Origin: Globodera rostochiensis
Lineage: Eukaryota; Nematoda; Chromadorea; Rhabditida; Heteroderidae
Direction of reading: 5' to 3'
NCBI GenBank assembly: GCA_018350325.1
Contig: JAEVLN010000011.1
Coordinates: 2,724,449-2,788,448, forward strand
DNA: 64,000 nucleotides
Part shown: positions 1 through 13,700 of the stretch, one piece after another
Layout of the letters: each line of letters begins with the position of its first letter
Position numbering within the stretch: position 1 is the first letter of the stretch
Position numbers and translations under genes: made by a program
The notes under the pieces: generated by a model
Told to the model about the DNA's origin: nothing
The model's database searches: none
Seen by the model: only the letters and a program-made list of their open reading frames with translations

Positions 1-844
1 CTCAACCTCAGCACTCTTTGCCCCCCCCCCCCCCGAGGGGCTCAAATGGTGCTACCGTAAGTAACAAGTGAAGAGAGCACTTCACCCCCACCCCAACCTC
101 TTCTCAAAGAACTGTCATGGGGACGCGGCGACCATTCAGCCCCCCCCCCCTATTCACTATTCATTCGAAAAGTCTAAATGATTGGGACGGGGGGAAGCAG
201 ACACTTTTGGTGGTTGGAATTGTACCCAATGCCCAAATCTGTCAGCAGCAAGCAGTTGGCGAGCATTTCGCTGGCAATGGACGAATTGGTGCCCTGGATA
301 TTGTAAAGTAGTCGGGATTCCCGGGGCAGATAATTCCCACTCATTGTAAGCCCAGGCAGCCAAATTCCAATTATTAGGCCCCATCCCCCCCCCCCCGGCG
401 TAATTTCTGCTCCCCAATTCTCCCGATAGGGCCGGTCCACTCGGAAATAATACATTCGCCCGCCCCCCCCCACCGACCCATCCTTCTTTATTTAATTCAC
501 TTAGCCATCCCATCGAGGGCACACAAACACACATAAATGAATTTAATAGGTTATGCTACGACAAATATTCCACCCCCCCCCTACGGCGCAAATTTACAGT
601 CGCCCTCAAAGCATATGCAACGTCTGTTCAAGATTCAAAATCCAATGCTTTATCATTTGGATGTGTTAAAATCTTTAAATTAATGTTATATTAAATGCAT
701 TAAAATTACTTATGTACACCGAATTTGCAAATTGGGAAATGTTGGAGGAGGAATAGGTGAACACAAACACACTTTAGAACTAAGCCCTAAAATAGTTAAA
801 AAATGTAAAGGGTACGAAATCAGCAAATGTCTAACAATGATTTA
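1..844. other. Left edge, no firm gene; one possible minus-strand exon
   Basis: This stretch lies downstream of the SPEN stop codon and contains several C-homopolymers of 8-14 bases (around 21-34, 139-149, 384-397, 572-580). On the minus strand, about 232-342 reads as an open exon beginning MSGNYLPRESRLLYNIQ and running to a GTACAA donor, so it could be an exon of a gene that begins outside or within this edge. I cannot assign it to a family. The rest shows nothing coding that I can support. Confidence 0.3.
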
Positions 845-1764
845 TTATTTGTTGGTTAGTATCACAAAGAGGTATCCCGCGTTGAGACTCTCCACTGTCC
901 TCAAGAGGTCCGGCGCATTCCGCGAAAGGAGCATCCGACTGAAGTCACTGGGCGGAAAAATGTGTGCCACCATGGAGCTTGGCTGTTGCGTCTGGGCAAA
1001 GAAGAAGAGAAGTGAACGCGAATCAAAAAGTTCGGAAAAGTGACTTTGAAAGCGATGGTTTGAGAAACTCGGACATTAACGAGAAATTCGTCAAGAATAA
1101 GAAAACCAACTTCTAGACAAAATTCAAACCCTTTCGTTTTTAAACTTTTGCCACCATTCAAACCAATTTCATAGGTAAACTCCGAAACCATTGGGTATAC
1201 CAAATTTTGTGGAGAGGGAATAATCCAGAAAAGTTGCAGACCAAATGAAGCTTTCTGTTCGGCCCAATTGCAAAATGAACTCACAGCTCCTGAGCTGACA
1301 ATACCGGCTGCACTCTTGGAACTGAAATACTCGATGAAAGCGACGCTCATCTTCTGCGTCTGGATGACCACGTCCTCGCGGTCCCGGCCACACGGGAGGC
1401 AAATCAGCGCCAGTTGGTTTTCCTCCCTTTCCATTTTGCGGATTAAATCTGTGAGAGAGATGAATTGATCATTTGTTTAATCTCAAGTTCTACCCATTCA
1501 ACACTAACTTTCCAAATGGGTTTGCTCCAAACGCATCCTTTGATTAATGCGCAACAGGGGGATTCCGTTCTCGTTGAGCGCAGAAAGTTCGCCGTTCATT
1601 TGCTGGATGAGCGCTTCATTGCCACAAACCTTGGGGAATCGTATTCAAATTAGAACCGTCCCAATCATTGCATTGGCAATAAATACACCCCAAACCTTGT
1701 GCATCTGAACGAGCGTGTCCGCGTTTTTCATTGCCAATTGCCCTTGCCACAGAACCGGATATTT
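845..1764 (-). other. SPOC domain exons of the SPEN gene
   Basis: Four exons encode the domain. The first (about 1696-1764) gives KYPVLWQGQLAMKNADTLVQ. The second (about 1520-1632) gives CGNEALIQQMNG and LLRINQRMRLEQTHLE. The third (ending near 1300) gives ALICLPCGRDREDV and AFIEYFSSKSAAGIV. The last (845-991) gives VAHIFPPSDFSRMLLSRNAP and stops after VILTNK. These match the SPOC fold signatures of SPEN proteins (WQGxLxLKN, LPCGRD, AAGIV, HIFPPxxF, APDLL). SPOC binds phosphorylated co-repressor and polymerase tails in known members. A short intron beginning near 1300 separates AAGIV from the HIFPP exon. Confidence 0.88.
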
Positions 1765-4700
1765 CTGTTTAAAAGATAAAATTTGTATTTCTTTCATAGT
1801 CAATTATTTTTATATTGCTTTCCAATGTCTCACATTTGCGCTGCTTTGTTTCTTCACCATTTTCTGTTGATTCTGTTGCACAATATGCTGCTGTTGTTGT
1901 TCAACAGAAGGGAAAACATGATGGGGAGGAGATTGCAACGATACGTTGGCATGGACATGTTGCTGTTGCCGCTTTTCAACATTTTGACTATGACACATTA
2001 TTGAGGGTTGTTGTTGTTGTTGGCCTGGTGGTGGTGGTTGTTGTTGCTGAATCGGTTGAATTTGCTTATTTTGCACAGATCCGCCGGCAGCCAACAAATT
2101 TTGCTGCATTTGTTGTTGTTGCACCTGAAATAAAATATTTCGCAGGGCGACAGGCTTTTAATTATTACTCTTAAATTCCGCTTTCTTCCAACTTTCGTTT
2201 AAGCTAATTATTTTAATTCATAAAATAAAAATAGGACAAACCTGTTGTTGTTTTTGTTGTTGTTGTTGTGCCATGTGCGTCGCATTTAGCTGTGGAACAT
2301 TCGACGACATTTGCTGGTGGTGTTGCAGAAAGCCCCGAGGGGAAGGGGAACTGCCGGATAATTTCTGATGGAACAGTTCGTCGAAGGAACTTGGGACGGC
2401 CATTGCGCTTGTCCCGGCATTTTCCGTCCTGCCGGAAGGCGACACTATCGATGGCGTCTGCGGCGCCAGAAGCCCATGACGAAGCAGTTCCTCAAGCGCT
2501 CCTCCGTGAGCCATTGTTGACGTAGGCGTCACGATTGAATGCCCTTTAAAAATAAAAATTCAATCAGCCAAAATTATAAAAAATAAACAAAAAGAAAAAA
2601 GATTTATTTTACATTGAGACAATGTTGCCGGTGTAATTTGATTTGTCGATGAGGCAGCGGCAAGCATGGCAGCCGAAATGGATGGCATCTGCTGCGCCTG
2701 ACCAATTTTTGATATTTCCTTAAAATTTGCATTGCTTTAGAGGAGCTTGGTAGATAAGGATTGCTAGGTGATAAAAGAAAAGTAATTCTATGGAATTTGA
2801 TTTCAAAACGAATAATTTTCATACAACCCCTCCCCCCATTGGTTTATTCGCTTGCAACCTGTTGAATCATTTGCTGGTCTCTCAAATGTTGATACAAAGA
2901 AACCAACTGAGGGTCTATTAAACCCGTCGTTGCCATTGTGGAAAGGGTGTCCGGCTGCTGTTGGTAATGTTGCTGTTGTGGAATGTGATGATGCTGCTGC
3001 TGTTGCTGCTGATGATGATACTGCCCCGAAACCGCTAATTGTTTTTGTTGTTGCTGCTGAGTCGGAATCGTTGGCATTTGTTGTTGTCTTCGCTGTCGCT
3101 GTACCACATTTTGTTGCTTGGTTTGTTGCACCTGTTGAGTAGACAGGACAGGGGTGAGGGCATTTGATGAGAGTTGATGCTGTTTTTGCTGATATTGTTG
3201 CTGTTGCTGTAATTGTTGTTGTTTTTGGACAGCTGACGGTGGCTGGACGATGTGTTGCATTTGAAACTGTTGTCGCTGTTGCGGTGGAATTTGATCTCGA
3301 GACTGTTGCTGCTGCGGTGGATCAAGCCGAGACTGTTGCTGTTGCGGTGGAATTTGATCAAGTCGAGACTGGTGCTGCTGCGGTGGATCAAGCCGAGACT
3401 GTTGCTGCTGCAATGGATCAAGCCGAGTCTGTTGCTGCTGCGGTTGCACATGCTCAAGCCTAGACTGTTGAGATTGCATTTGCTCAAGTCGAGACTGTTG
3501 CTGCTGCAATTGCATTTGCTCAAACCTAGGCTGTTGAGGTTGCATTTGCTCAAGTCTAGGCTGCTGGTGATGCTGCAATTGCTCAAGTCGAGACTGTTGC
3601 TGTTGTAGTGGATCAAGTCGAGATGGTTGCTGCTGCAATTGCATTTGCTCAAGTCTAAACTGTTGCTGCTGTGGTTGCTTAAGCTGTAACTGCTGCGTCT
3701 GAACATCCAATCTGCGATCCGTGAGCCCTTGATGTGGCTGTACAAGAGGACTTTGTTGAACATTGTGACCAACAATCGGAGCAGGTTGGTGTTGCAATTG
3801 TTGCTGCTTCACGTCCGACGGCTTTCGTTGTTGCAGCATCATTGGTGCAATCGACTGCTGTTTTTGTTTCTGCTGCAGATGCGATTTATCTTGGGACAAC
3901 CCTTCAAAAACATTAGCCATCCCCTGCTGATGAACGACATCACTCATGCCGCTACTAATCTGAGGTTGGTGAGTGTAAACAGTAGAATTTGCCGCGAGTG
4001 ACTGAAGCTGTTGTTGATAAGACGCAACATTTTTGGCCGACTCTTGATGCTGAATGACCGATTGCTGTTGCGCTAACAACAAAGATTCGCCGCCTACAGA
4101 AGAGTCGGCCATACTTGCTGCAGAAACGTCATATGCTGGTGGTGGCCCGACAGGCATTGAAGGAGGCAAAGACATCGACACAGACTCCATCATACTAACG
4201 TCCGACGGTTTTTGTTGAGGCAATGATGAGTAGTGCTGCTGCTGCTGTGGCATATGATGCGTGTGTTGTAGTTTGTGTTGTTGGCCATATTGATGCTGTT
4301 GTTGTTGTTGCTGGTGATGAGACATTGTACTCGTTGTCGGCATCAGAAAAGGGTATGAAGACGTCGTTGTTGTCGATGAAGACGCTGTCTTGCATACCGC
4401 TTCACCACTGCTTACACTCAACACATCCTCAACCACTGAAGCTGATGGCAACGAAAAATGATGCTGCAGTGAATGTATAGGTTGCTGTTGCTGGAGATAT
4501 TGCGATCTGAAAGTGGAAAACGGAGTTGTTGGTATCAAACCTCCACCCTGGCTACGCTCTGTCTATTTGATTTCCTTACTGAATGTTCATGCTCATTGGA
4601 TTTGCAGTAACAGTTTGAATAACAGCTTCACATTGTTGTTGATTCTGTGCTCGACCCATTCCCATCGTTGTTGGAAAAAGGTAATCGCCAACGTCGCCTC

Positions 4701-7700
4701 CTTCTGCTGGTTGCTGAGGAAAAGCGTCGGCTGCCGTCTGAAGTGCGTTCGGTTGTCGGCTGAGTGGTTGAAATGAGCCCAGTTGTTGCGCCAAATCGGG
4801 CGAAGTTTGCGGTCCCGACGTTATGTCATGTTGCTGAAGCACTGTCGAATTGGTTGCCACCGCGTCTACCGTCTCATCCATGCGCTTCACTGTCTCCTCC
4901 GTTTTTCGCCTCTCCTCCGCCAGCCGTTCCATTGCGTCTTGATCACGCTTCTGTTGACGCAAGTGTTCAGCATCAACTTCCACAAAGCCGTTGCCCACGC
5001 CGGCCATATGACTGTCAACCGACTAAACACAACGATATGGTAGACACGAATCAACAATTGTAAGAATAAAGAGCAAAATCAATGTCAATTTATATATGCT
5101 CGCTCACCTCATTCGATGCCCGCCTTTCGATGGTCTCAAACTTAAAGACAGTCGTTTTGTCTGTTGTTGGTTCGTCAACGGCGGTGTGCTGTCCATGTAA
5201 AGTCCCCTCCACCTCCCTTTCTTCTTCAACAACTCTTTCTCCATTTCCTCCTAATTTATCCTCCTCTTTGTTTTCTTCTTCTTCATCTTTTGTTGTGGGA
5301 ATTTCCTCCTTCTCCATTTCCATGTCCAAAGTCTTCCAATGTTTCTCATTTGGAGAAAGGATGTGGCCAATGTCGTCGGATTTTTGCGTGAGGTCCTTGA
5401 AAATAAAAATGCATTTCAAATGCTAATAATGTATCCGATCATCAACCAAATTCACCTGAGAATTCCGTCTGTCCACCTTCGATTGGAGTCGCAAAGACGC
5501 CACTGCCGCTTCCTCCTCGTTGCATTCCTCCATCCTCCGCAACAGCTCGGCCTCCATCTGCTCCTCGTCGTCCTCTTCCGCTGGAATTTCCCTCAGTTCG
5601 GTCGCCTCTTCACCCCTCTTCTTCTGCCCGTCCTTCTCTTCCTCCTTCTTCTTCTGCCCCACCTTCTCTTCCTCCTTCTTCTTCTGCCCCACCTTCTCTT
5701 CCTCCTTCTTCTTCTGCCCCACCTTCTCTTCCGACTTCTTCTGCACTTCCTTCTCTTCCGTCTTATTCTGTCCGTCCTTCTCTTCCGTCTTATTCTTCAC
5801 GTCCATCTCTTCGTCCCTCTTCTTCTGCCCGTCCTTCTCTTCCGACTTCTTCTTCTGCCCCACCTTCTCTTCCAACTTCTTCTTCTGCCCCACCTTCTCT
5901 TCCGACTTCTTATGCACTTCCTTCTCTTCCGACTTCTTCTGTCCATCCTTCTCTTCCGTCTTATTCTTCACGTCCATCTCTTCCTCCCCCTTCTTCTGCC
6001 CGTCCTTCTCTTCCGACTTCTTCTGTCCGTCCTTCTCTTCCGACTTCTTCTGTCCGTCCTTCTCTTCCGTCTTATTCTTCACCTCCATCTCTTCAGTCTT
6101 CTGTTGCTTCAGCTCCTCGTCTGGCGTCTTGTCTGTTGCTGCCACTTTTGTCAGCACATTGCCACTGTCAATAATCTCAAATTCGCTTTCAGCCATTTTT
6201 TCAGCAGCAACGATGTCCATCAATTCATCCGTCTCGTTCTTCCGACTCGCAACGGTTACCAGATTCTCCACTTCTCCGCTGTGCTCCTCCTGCTGTACAA
6301 TGGAGGGATGTTGCCGTTGATCGGATTCATCGTTTTCTGCAAGTTTCGTAGCGATAGAAACATCCAAACATTGTGCAGTGTCAGCAATAGCAGATTTAAC
6401 CTGAAACACAAAGGAATAGTCGTAAAAATAACCCATCAAACCGATTGTAATTCCTCCTGTCCGACTTTCTTTTTATCTTTCCACTCAGTTCGATCAACAA
6501 TCGGCTCCATCATTTTTTCTGTCCTTGCTCGTTTCGGCGTTTGGCCTAAAATTTGGGTATTTGTTTTATTGCATCTTGAACCAAGTCAGAGCAGCACCAA
6601 CAAGTCCATAACCATATTTTTGCATCATCAATTTCTTAATTTTAAAATCTGTTGGAATATTAGCTCATATGTGGACCTGCTGATGACATTTCAAAAAAAG
6701 ACCTTTATCACTTCCAATCGCTCTTTTCAATGTCGATTTGTTCAACTTTTTCTCCTCTCTGATCTTTACACGTTTCCTTTTGGCCAATTCCTTCATCAAC
6801 ATTGCATTCTTCGACGTTTTTGGCGAGATTTTTGTGCCAATTGTCTTAGTCTGTTGTTTCATTTTCTTGCCCATTTCTGCCGTTGCACACGCCCCCTCCT
6901 CCTTAGACAAAACAGTGACTTCTGATGAGGTACCCGTCGTTGGCGGTTTCATTTGGAGCTGCGCCTTTTTGAGTGGCGTTGCATCCGATTTGCTCCTGTC
7001 CCTTACTGCTGCTACTGCTGATGTTGGTTCATTTTCAGCACTGATTTTGCTCTGAAAAGACCGACCAATCATTTGATCAAAGCACGGTTCAATCAATTAA
7101 ACCTTTGTTTCTTTAAAGCGTTTATGTTCAATGGAAGAGACCGACGAAACCGAAGAGACACGCGTTCGTTTTCCCTGTTTGTTGACTGCAAGAATGGCCC
7201 TAATTTGCATCTTTTCCTTTCCGATTGAAGTTTCACTCGCTTCTTTTTGATCGATTTTTATTTTTGGCACAAAAACTTCCTTTTTGATATTGTCATTTTT
7301 GAACGATGAAATAACGACGGGTTTGTTTTTGGCAGTCGTAAGTCCGACTTTCGGAGCAGGAGGAACGTGTTCATCCAAAGACTCCTCGGATGAGTCGGCA
7401 CCAAAAACATCCTCCATCGACAAATGCTTTACCCTTTTCTAAATATAATATTATTTCGTAAAAATTTAAGCCCAATCCATCGAACCTGTGATGGTGGTTT
7501 TGTCGACATCCCAACATTCCCTATCAATCGATTTGTTATTGGCTCGGTATCACTTTCTGATGGGGATGAACTGCTTGATTCGGAGGACGAATTGTCGTTT
7601 TCTGTGTGTGACGCAGTCGACTGGGCTCGACACCCTTCAGCCGCTGTTGCAACAACACGAGCCAAATTCTTTAATTTAAAAAATTCCCGAATTTAGCGTT

Positions 7701-10700
7701 TCGGGTGGAAACCCACCTCATTAAACAGTTTGGCTTCATCCACCGAAGATTCTGAACTTTTCCGATACCGCGACAGCTCATCCTTCAACTGAAAGGTGTC
7801 GAAAGATAGCAAAAAAAACCCCAAAACCTCACTTTTTTGATTGCTCTATCACCAGCGTCCATCTCCTCGTCCCCGGCCTCGCTTTCTGATTCGGAACTTC
7901 TACCTGACCCATCAATGCACGAAGCCGAAGAGTTCGCCTCCTCCTCCTCCTCCTCCTTTATTTTGGGCTCTTCCATAAATGGCTTTCTTGGCGCAATTTC
8001 CGGCCGTCTAATGGTCAGATTTGAGGTGTTAGCACCCTTCGCTTCAGCAGAAGCCCCGACGGCGTTCTGGTGCTTTTTCGGCTGTTTTTCTGCCGATAAC
8101 GCCGAATCATCAATTACAGCGGGCTCAACATTTTCTGCGGAGGATGACGGATTGCCATCCTGCTGCTTATTGTTAGCCATTAAGTCCGTTCTCCCGCTGT
8201 CTTCTTCCTTTCTGTTGGCTGCGTCGTCTTCACTTTCGTCCGAATCCGTTGAAGTCGAACTCAGTCTAACACGCGAGAATTCCTTCTTCTTAAGAAAAAT
8301 TTCATCATTGTCCACTAAAAAGTACTCAACACAAGGACCTTTTTTGCATGCTTTGTCTTCAACACTTCCAACGCCGTCTTCTTCTTATGGTCATCGTCCG
8401 GTCGTTGTGAAGAACGACGCTTTACCCGGTCGTACATTGAGAGACCAAAGCCAACGCCGGACTTGATCGCCTTCATCATCCGCTTTTGCTCCTCAATGTC
8501 CACTTTGTTAAACAACTCCATGCCCTCCACACTCTCATCCGAACTGCTTGATGTTGATTGGTCCGCCGCCCTTTTCTTTCGTTTCTGTTTTCTGTGCTGT
8601 TTCTCGACATCGCTTGTTGATTCATTTTCGACGGATTTTGCTTTGGACTGAAAAAGAAAATACTCTTCAAAATATGTGACCTAATCTTATAAAGCCTAAT
8701 CGTCAATTAATTACCTTGAAATGTTTTTTGTGTTGTTCAACGTGACCTCCACAGCCAGCACCAGAAGTAGCAGCAGCAGAGTCCGTTTTCCTCTCTTCCC
8801 TCGATTGTTTCTGCTGAGACTTTGTCGTCGTCGTCGGTGTCTTTTTGAGTATTGGGTGATTTGTCTTTAATCCCCCGCCAATTGTTTCATTTTTCCCTTC
8901 TTTTCGATCTTTTGCCATCGTTATCGGCAAATGGCCAACACTGTCCGATCGGTATTCTCTCCGTTCACTTTTCAACTCTTTGTCCTTTCTCGTCGAACCG
9001 TGTGGAGTGCTAGTCGTCGCCCATGGATCAACGGGAGTTACCAAGGACACGGCAGAAGGCTTCCGGTCCAATTTAATCTCTTTCAACTAAAATTTGTAAC
9101 AAAAGTCTGAACCAATAAAGTTCCCTAATGACCTTAGGAATTCCAACTGTAGTTCGGATCTGATGGGATTGTTGGTTAGGCGAAGATTCCATCAAAAGCT
9201 TCGATTTCCGCGAAAATGCGCTGTTGGCATCGACCGACTGTTTTGGTAACGGTGAAGCGGATGACGAAGTCGAAGGAGTGAGCTGTTCTTTTTCATGCGC
9301 CAATCTCAACACTTTTGCCGACGGTGTGTGCCGAGGAAAATCGAATTTGATGGTTTCGGCATCTCGTACTTTGTTGGAAGATGCCGACGGATTATCAAAG
9401 TGCGCGGTTGTTTGGAGTTCATTTGAGAGCGAAAAGCTCCTGGTGGGCATGTCCGGTTCGGAAACGAAAGAACATCTGAAAGTTACTGAGCCAATTGGTG
9501 TTGAACACAGTTTGGTGCTGGATGTTGACCTTCTATCGTGCAGTCCACCCTCAATGTCTTCACTTTTGCTGTTCTTTTCGGCCTCATCCTCGCCCTTTGT
9601 TATTACAAAATCCAGCAAATTGGATGTTTGAAAGCCGTCGATGATTGTCTTCGGTTGCAATGGCCTTCCTCCTCCATCGGTGGAAGAAGTGTTAAGCTGT
9701 GCAGTTATAGGCGATCTCTGTGCTATCGAATGTTCCAACTGTTCCATGGAAACACCGCTGATCAGTTCCGTTCTGATCCGCGACACTTCCGATTCGATTT
9801 GATCAAAGTTTGACAGCTTTATCTAAAAAATACATTCGCATGGATAACTCATCGAATCGCCCTATATAGGTACCTGTTCAGGCCGTGCCGAGATCTTCAG
9901 TTCCGTGATCCCACTTTCTACACATTTTATACGTTTGGTTATGGCTGCCAACAAATTCAGCGTGTTTGGCCCAACCGACTTCTTCTCCATCTCAGAATCA
10001 TTTTCATTCTGCTCGGCGTTTTTAATTTTACACTTTTGCTCAATTTCTGCATTAAATTCCGGCTCTTGCTTTATCCAATCAGCTGATTGGGGAGGCGCGC
10101 TTACTGGTGTGTCTAAATTAATCAAAATATGTATTAATAAAATTGTGTACACATTGTTAGACTACTTTTGACGCTAGTGAAATATCCCAAATTTAAGAAA
10201 TATAGACAATTAAAATAATGTTGGTCTATCATAGTTTAAAAAAACCCACTTGTCAGTAACTGTTCCTGCAAATTTGTACTGTCCGCACGGAGCCGATTTC
10301 CACTGCTACAGCCCATCTTCAGCTTCAGGACAAAACGCGGCAAATCCAAGGACACCGCTACCGCACTGCTCGGCTTTAGACGATTTAACCGAGGGTCAGA
10401 AGATGGCGTTGATAGCGCTTCCAAAGGTATACAAACGATTGTCCTCAGAGATGTCTTTGGCGCTTGAACTTTTGTAACTGATTGAGGTTGTTGCCCAGCC
10501 AAAGACGCAGTTGCTAAAAGATGAGAACTCTTTCAACAAAAACCTCTTAGGCTAAATCACAGCTCTTTTTGGACACATCGTCTTTAGCAGATGGGTCCTT
10601 GCATTGTAACTGAACGTCTTTGTCCTTGCTGCTGCTGTTCTCCTCAGTTGATTCGTTGTGTATTGTTTTTTCAATTTCAAGACCTAAAAGATGGCAGTTT

Positions 10701-13700
10701 AACGCAAGAAAATCCCCATGCTTATTATTATTAAAAGTATTAAAGCTTTAAAATGTTAAAATTCCTCATTTGCCTGTAGTTTTCGTGGGATGTTCTGTGT
10801 CACTGGCTTTGACTTCAAGCGGTGCGGTTAATGGCAATGGGTCATTGTGAATGAGTACCGGCTCCACCGTCGTTGTTCCCCCCTGCCGTACTGGCTGACT
10901 GTTGGCGATTTTAGGCTCATCGGTAAGTCTAACATTTAAGACAACGAAAAATAACTACAATTCAACACAACTACAAACCCATCCTTCTTGCTTTGGTTAC
11001 TGCGTCGAGTTGACGGCCGTTCTTCTTCCGCCTCGTTTTCCGTGCTGCTGTAGTCGGAGTCACTATTTTCCGAGAGTGAACTGCTCCGCGAGTTGGACGA
11101 AGAATTACTTAAATAAATACAATCTAACCAAATTAAAGGCTTGTAGCAGTAATTGACCTAGTACATGAGGAACACGTGCACGATGAATGGCTATCACTTG
11201 ATGAGCTGGGTCGACGTCTTTTCTGCTGCTCGTGTGCTTTATCAATTCTGAGTGGAGGCGCGGGTGGAGGGGGAAGCAATTGACAACTACCGCTGAAGGA
11301 CGCTTTTGTGCGTGCTCTTTCTGGAACTCAAAAGAATTTATTATTTTAGCAATATTTTTCAAGAAATTCATTCAATTTCGATCCTCTAAATCAAAGAATG
11401 TGTAATACGCTGCATGCATTGTTGTACCTTTTGACCGGCTTTTGTACTTCGCAACTCTGCTGACTTCCCTCCTGCCCCTGTTTGACCCTGAAGCCGCTCC
11501 TCCGCCATAATCTCCCCGTTTGCTTCTATCTCCGCCTGACACAATTTCCCCGCCGCTCCGTTCCACTTCAGTCCGTCTTACGTTCTGTCAGAGATGAGTG
11601 AAAATATTTTATTTTTCGAAATTTTCAAATCCAAAAGACTTTGCCTACCCCTGCCGTCTGTCGTGTCCTCGATCGCCTTTTCTCTCGACGTTTCTCTTTT
11701 TTCTCCACCCGACTTTCGCGTCTTCTTTCAGTGCTTCTCTGAGACCGATGCTTTCTATCCCACGTGTGCTTTGTTGCCGACGACTGCTTTTTCGGCATTT
11801 TATGTCTGTTGTTGGTGAACTCATTTAATTCCGACGGTTGGGGTGGATGGCGCCAACGTTTTCGAGGAGACTTAAAAGTGGAAAAAGATTAAGCCTCTTT
11901 ATTAGAGTTCGCGTACAAAGCAACAACAATTTAAATTCTCCAACGTATTTTGTATATTTCGAAATTATGTTTTTATTGTACGAATTAAAAAGTGGGGCAA
12001 TCACCTGACTGTATGTGTCCGTTGACGTGTTGCTCGACGAGGAGTTGCTCCGGGTATGTTTCACATTCACAGACCTTACCCTTTCAGAAGTGTCCTGCGA
12101 TTTTCCTGCCGGTCTTTCTCGATGACTCGATGCCTCCTCAGCCATCGAATTCGAATACGCATCCCGAATTGTCCTTGCCGATGGTTTTGTCGTTGTCGAA
12201 TGATGAGGATGTTCGGTTTTTGCACTGTAACTGTTCGCACTCAGCGCTTTCTCAATTGCGCAAGCCGCGTTTTGTTGTTGTGACTCAGCCAAAAGGACTT
12301 TTGGCCGCGCAACCGAATGCTTATTGCCAATACCCTCTCTAAAATTAAAACAAATACCAAATAAGTAATAATTATATTCGCCAGTTTCAGCACTTTATTG
12401 GGGAACGGAAAATCAGCAAATGTAAACCAAAACGATCTTTTTTTCAAATTTGAACCAAACAAAAAGCTCAAATCTTACATAGATGGGTCCGGAGGCGGAC
12501 TAGGAGACTTCTTCAACTGAGAGGTCGACAAACATTTTGGCGGATCGGGAGGTGGAGCCAAAATGACGTCGGAAAGCAGCGGCTCGGTGTTCTGAAATGG
12601 TTTTAAATGTTGAGTCTTTTAGAAATACACAGGCCCGTAGCCAGGAATTTTTTTCGGGGGGGGGGCAGTCGGGAGGAAAAGTCGATTCTTAGGGGTGTGT
12701 TTTTCCCTTTTTATTGCATTTTTGTTAAGCAATTTTTCTCGATTTCTGGGGGTGCATTTTCCGTTTTACTCCATTTTTTGGGCGGCTCGGCGGTGCCGAT
12801 AGGCGCCGCCGAGAAAATTTTGAACTTTTGACTCGATTTGTTAACAGATTTTCAACCAAAATTTAAAAAATCGGCCTTTTTTTTAAGTTTTTTTAGGAAT
12901 GGGAGGGGTCGGCGGTGCCGATAGGCGCCGCCGGAGAAAATTTTTGGAATTTTAATGAATCTTGTTAAGAAAATTGGTCAAAAAATTGTAAAAGTGCAAA
13001 ACAATAGGGTCCCCCCCTATGGTTTTTTTTTCTCAAATTTCATTTCGGGGGGGGGGGGGGGGGGCATAGTACAAACGCTACCTTTCCATACAGACGATCA
13101 ATGAAATAATCGTGCAATTTTTCTTAAAAATTTAATTTTAAAAAATTAACAAAATGAAAAACACCTGAACAAAAGTCAACATGAACATGGTGTACTGGTT
13201 CATTAATTGAAGATCTCTCCGGTTGAAAAGTTCTAATTAAAAAAATGTTATTTTATTCATCTTTATAGATTTGTAATGCAGTACAAGTAGTTGAATTGTC
13301 CAATTAGTTTCAATACAACTTCAGCTTACATATTTCTGTTCTTGACTTTGTTGAAGGCAATTTGAGTCGACTCATGGCCAACAAACATCACAATGGCCTC
13401 ATTGAAATTCGCGTCGTAAATCACTTGAGTAACATCGTCCGGTTGGGTGAGCACAACGCGCATTTTGCTCATCAAATACTGCTCGCCACAGTTAGGGGGC
13501 AAACGACCAATCCAAAGTCGAGATGTGACGATGGTGTTTCCCCACCAGTGGAGATTCGAATTCTGAATTTAAATTAATGATCAATTTTCTTGAAATAAAT
13601 TCAATTCTTAAGAAATATGCTTAAACAGCAAAATTGTAACCGAATATCTTAAAACTACTGAACGCATTTTTCCCAAGCTTGTGTTAAACGACCATCTTGC

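Noticed and set aside
3035..3775. 246-codon minus-strand frame rich in Ser/Leu/Asn
   Set aside because: Alternative frame of the Gln-rich SPEN exon; CAG/CAA/CTT repeats open several frames at once.
5339..6925. 528-codon plus-strand Leu/Phe-rich frame and a 266-codon Ser/Phe frame
   Set aside because: Complement of the Lys/Glu repeat exon of SPEN on the minus strand; no splice or family support.
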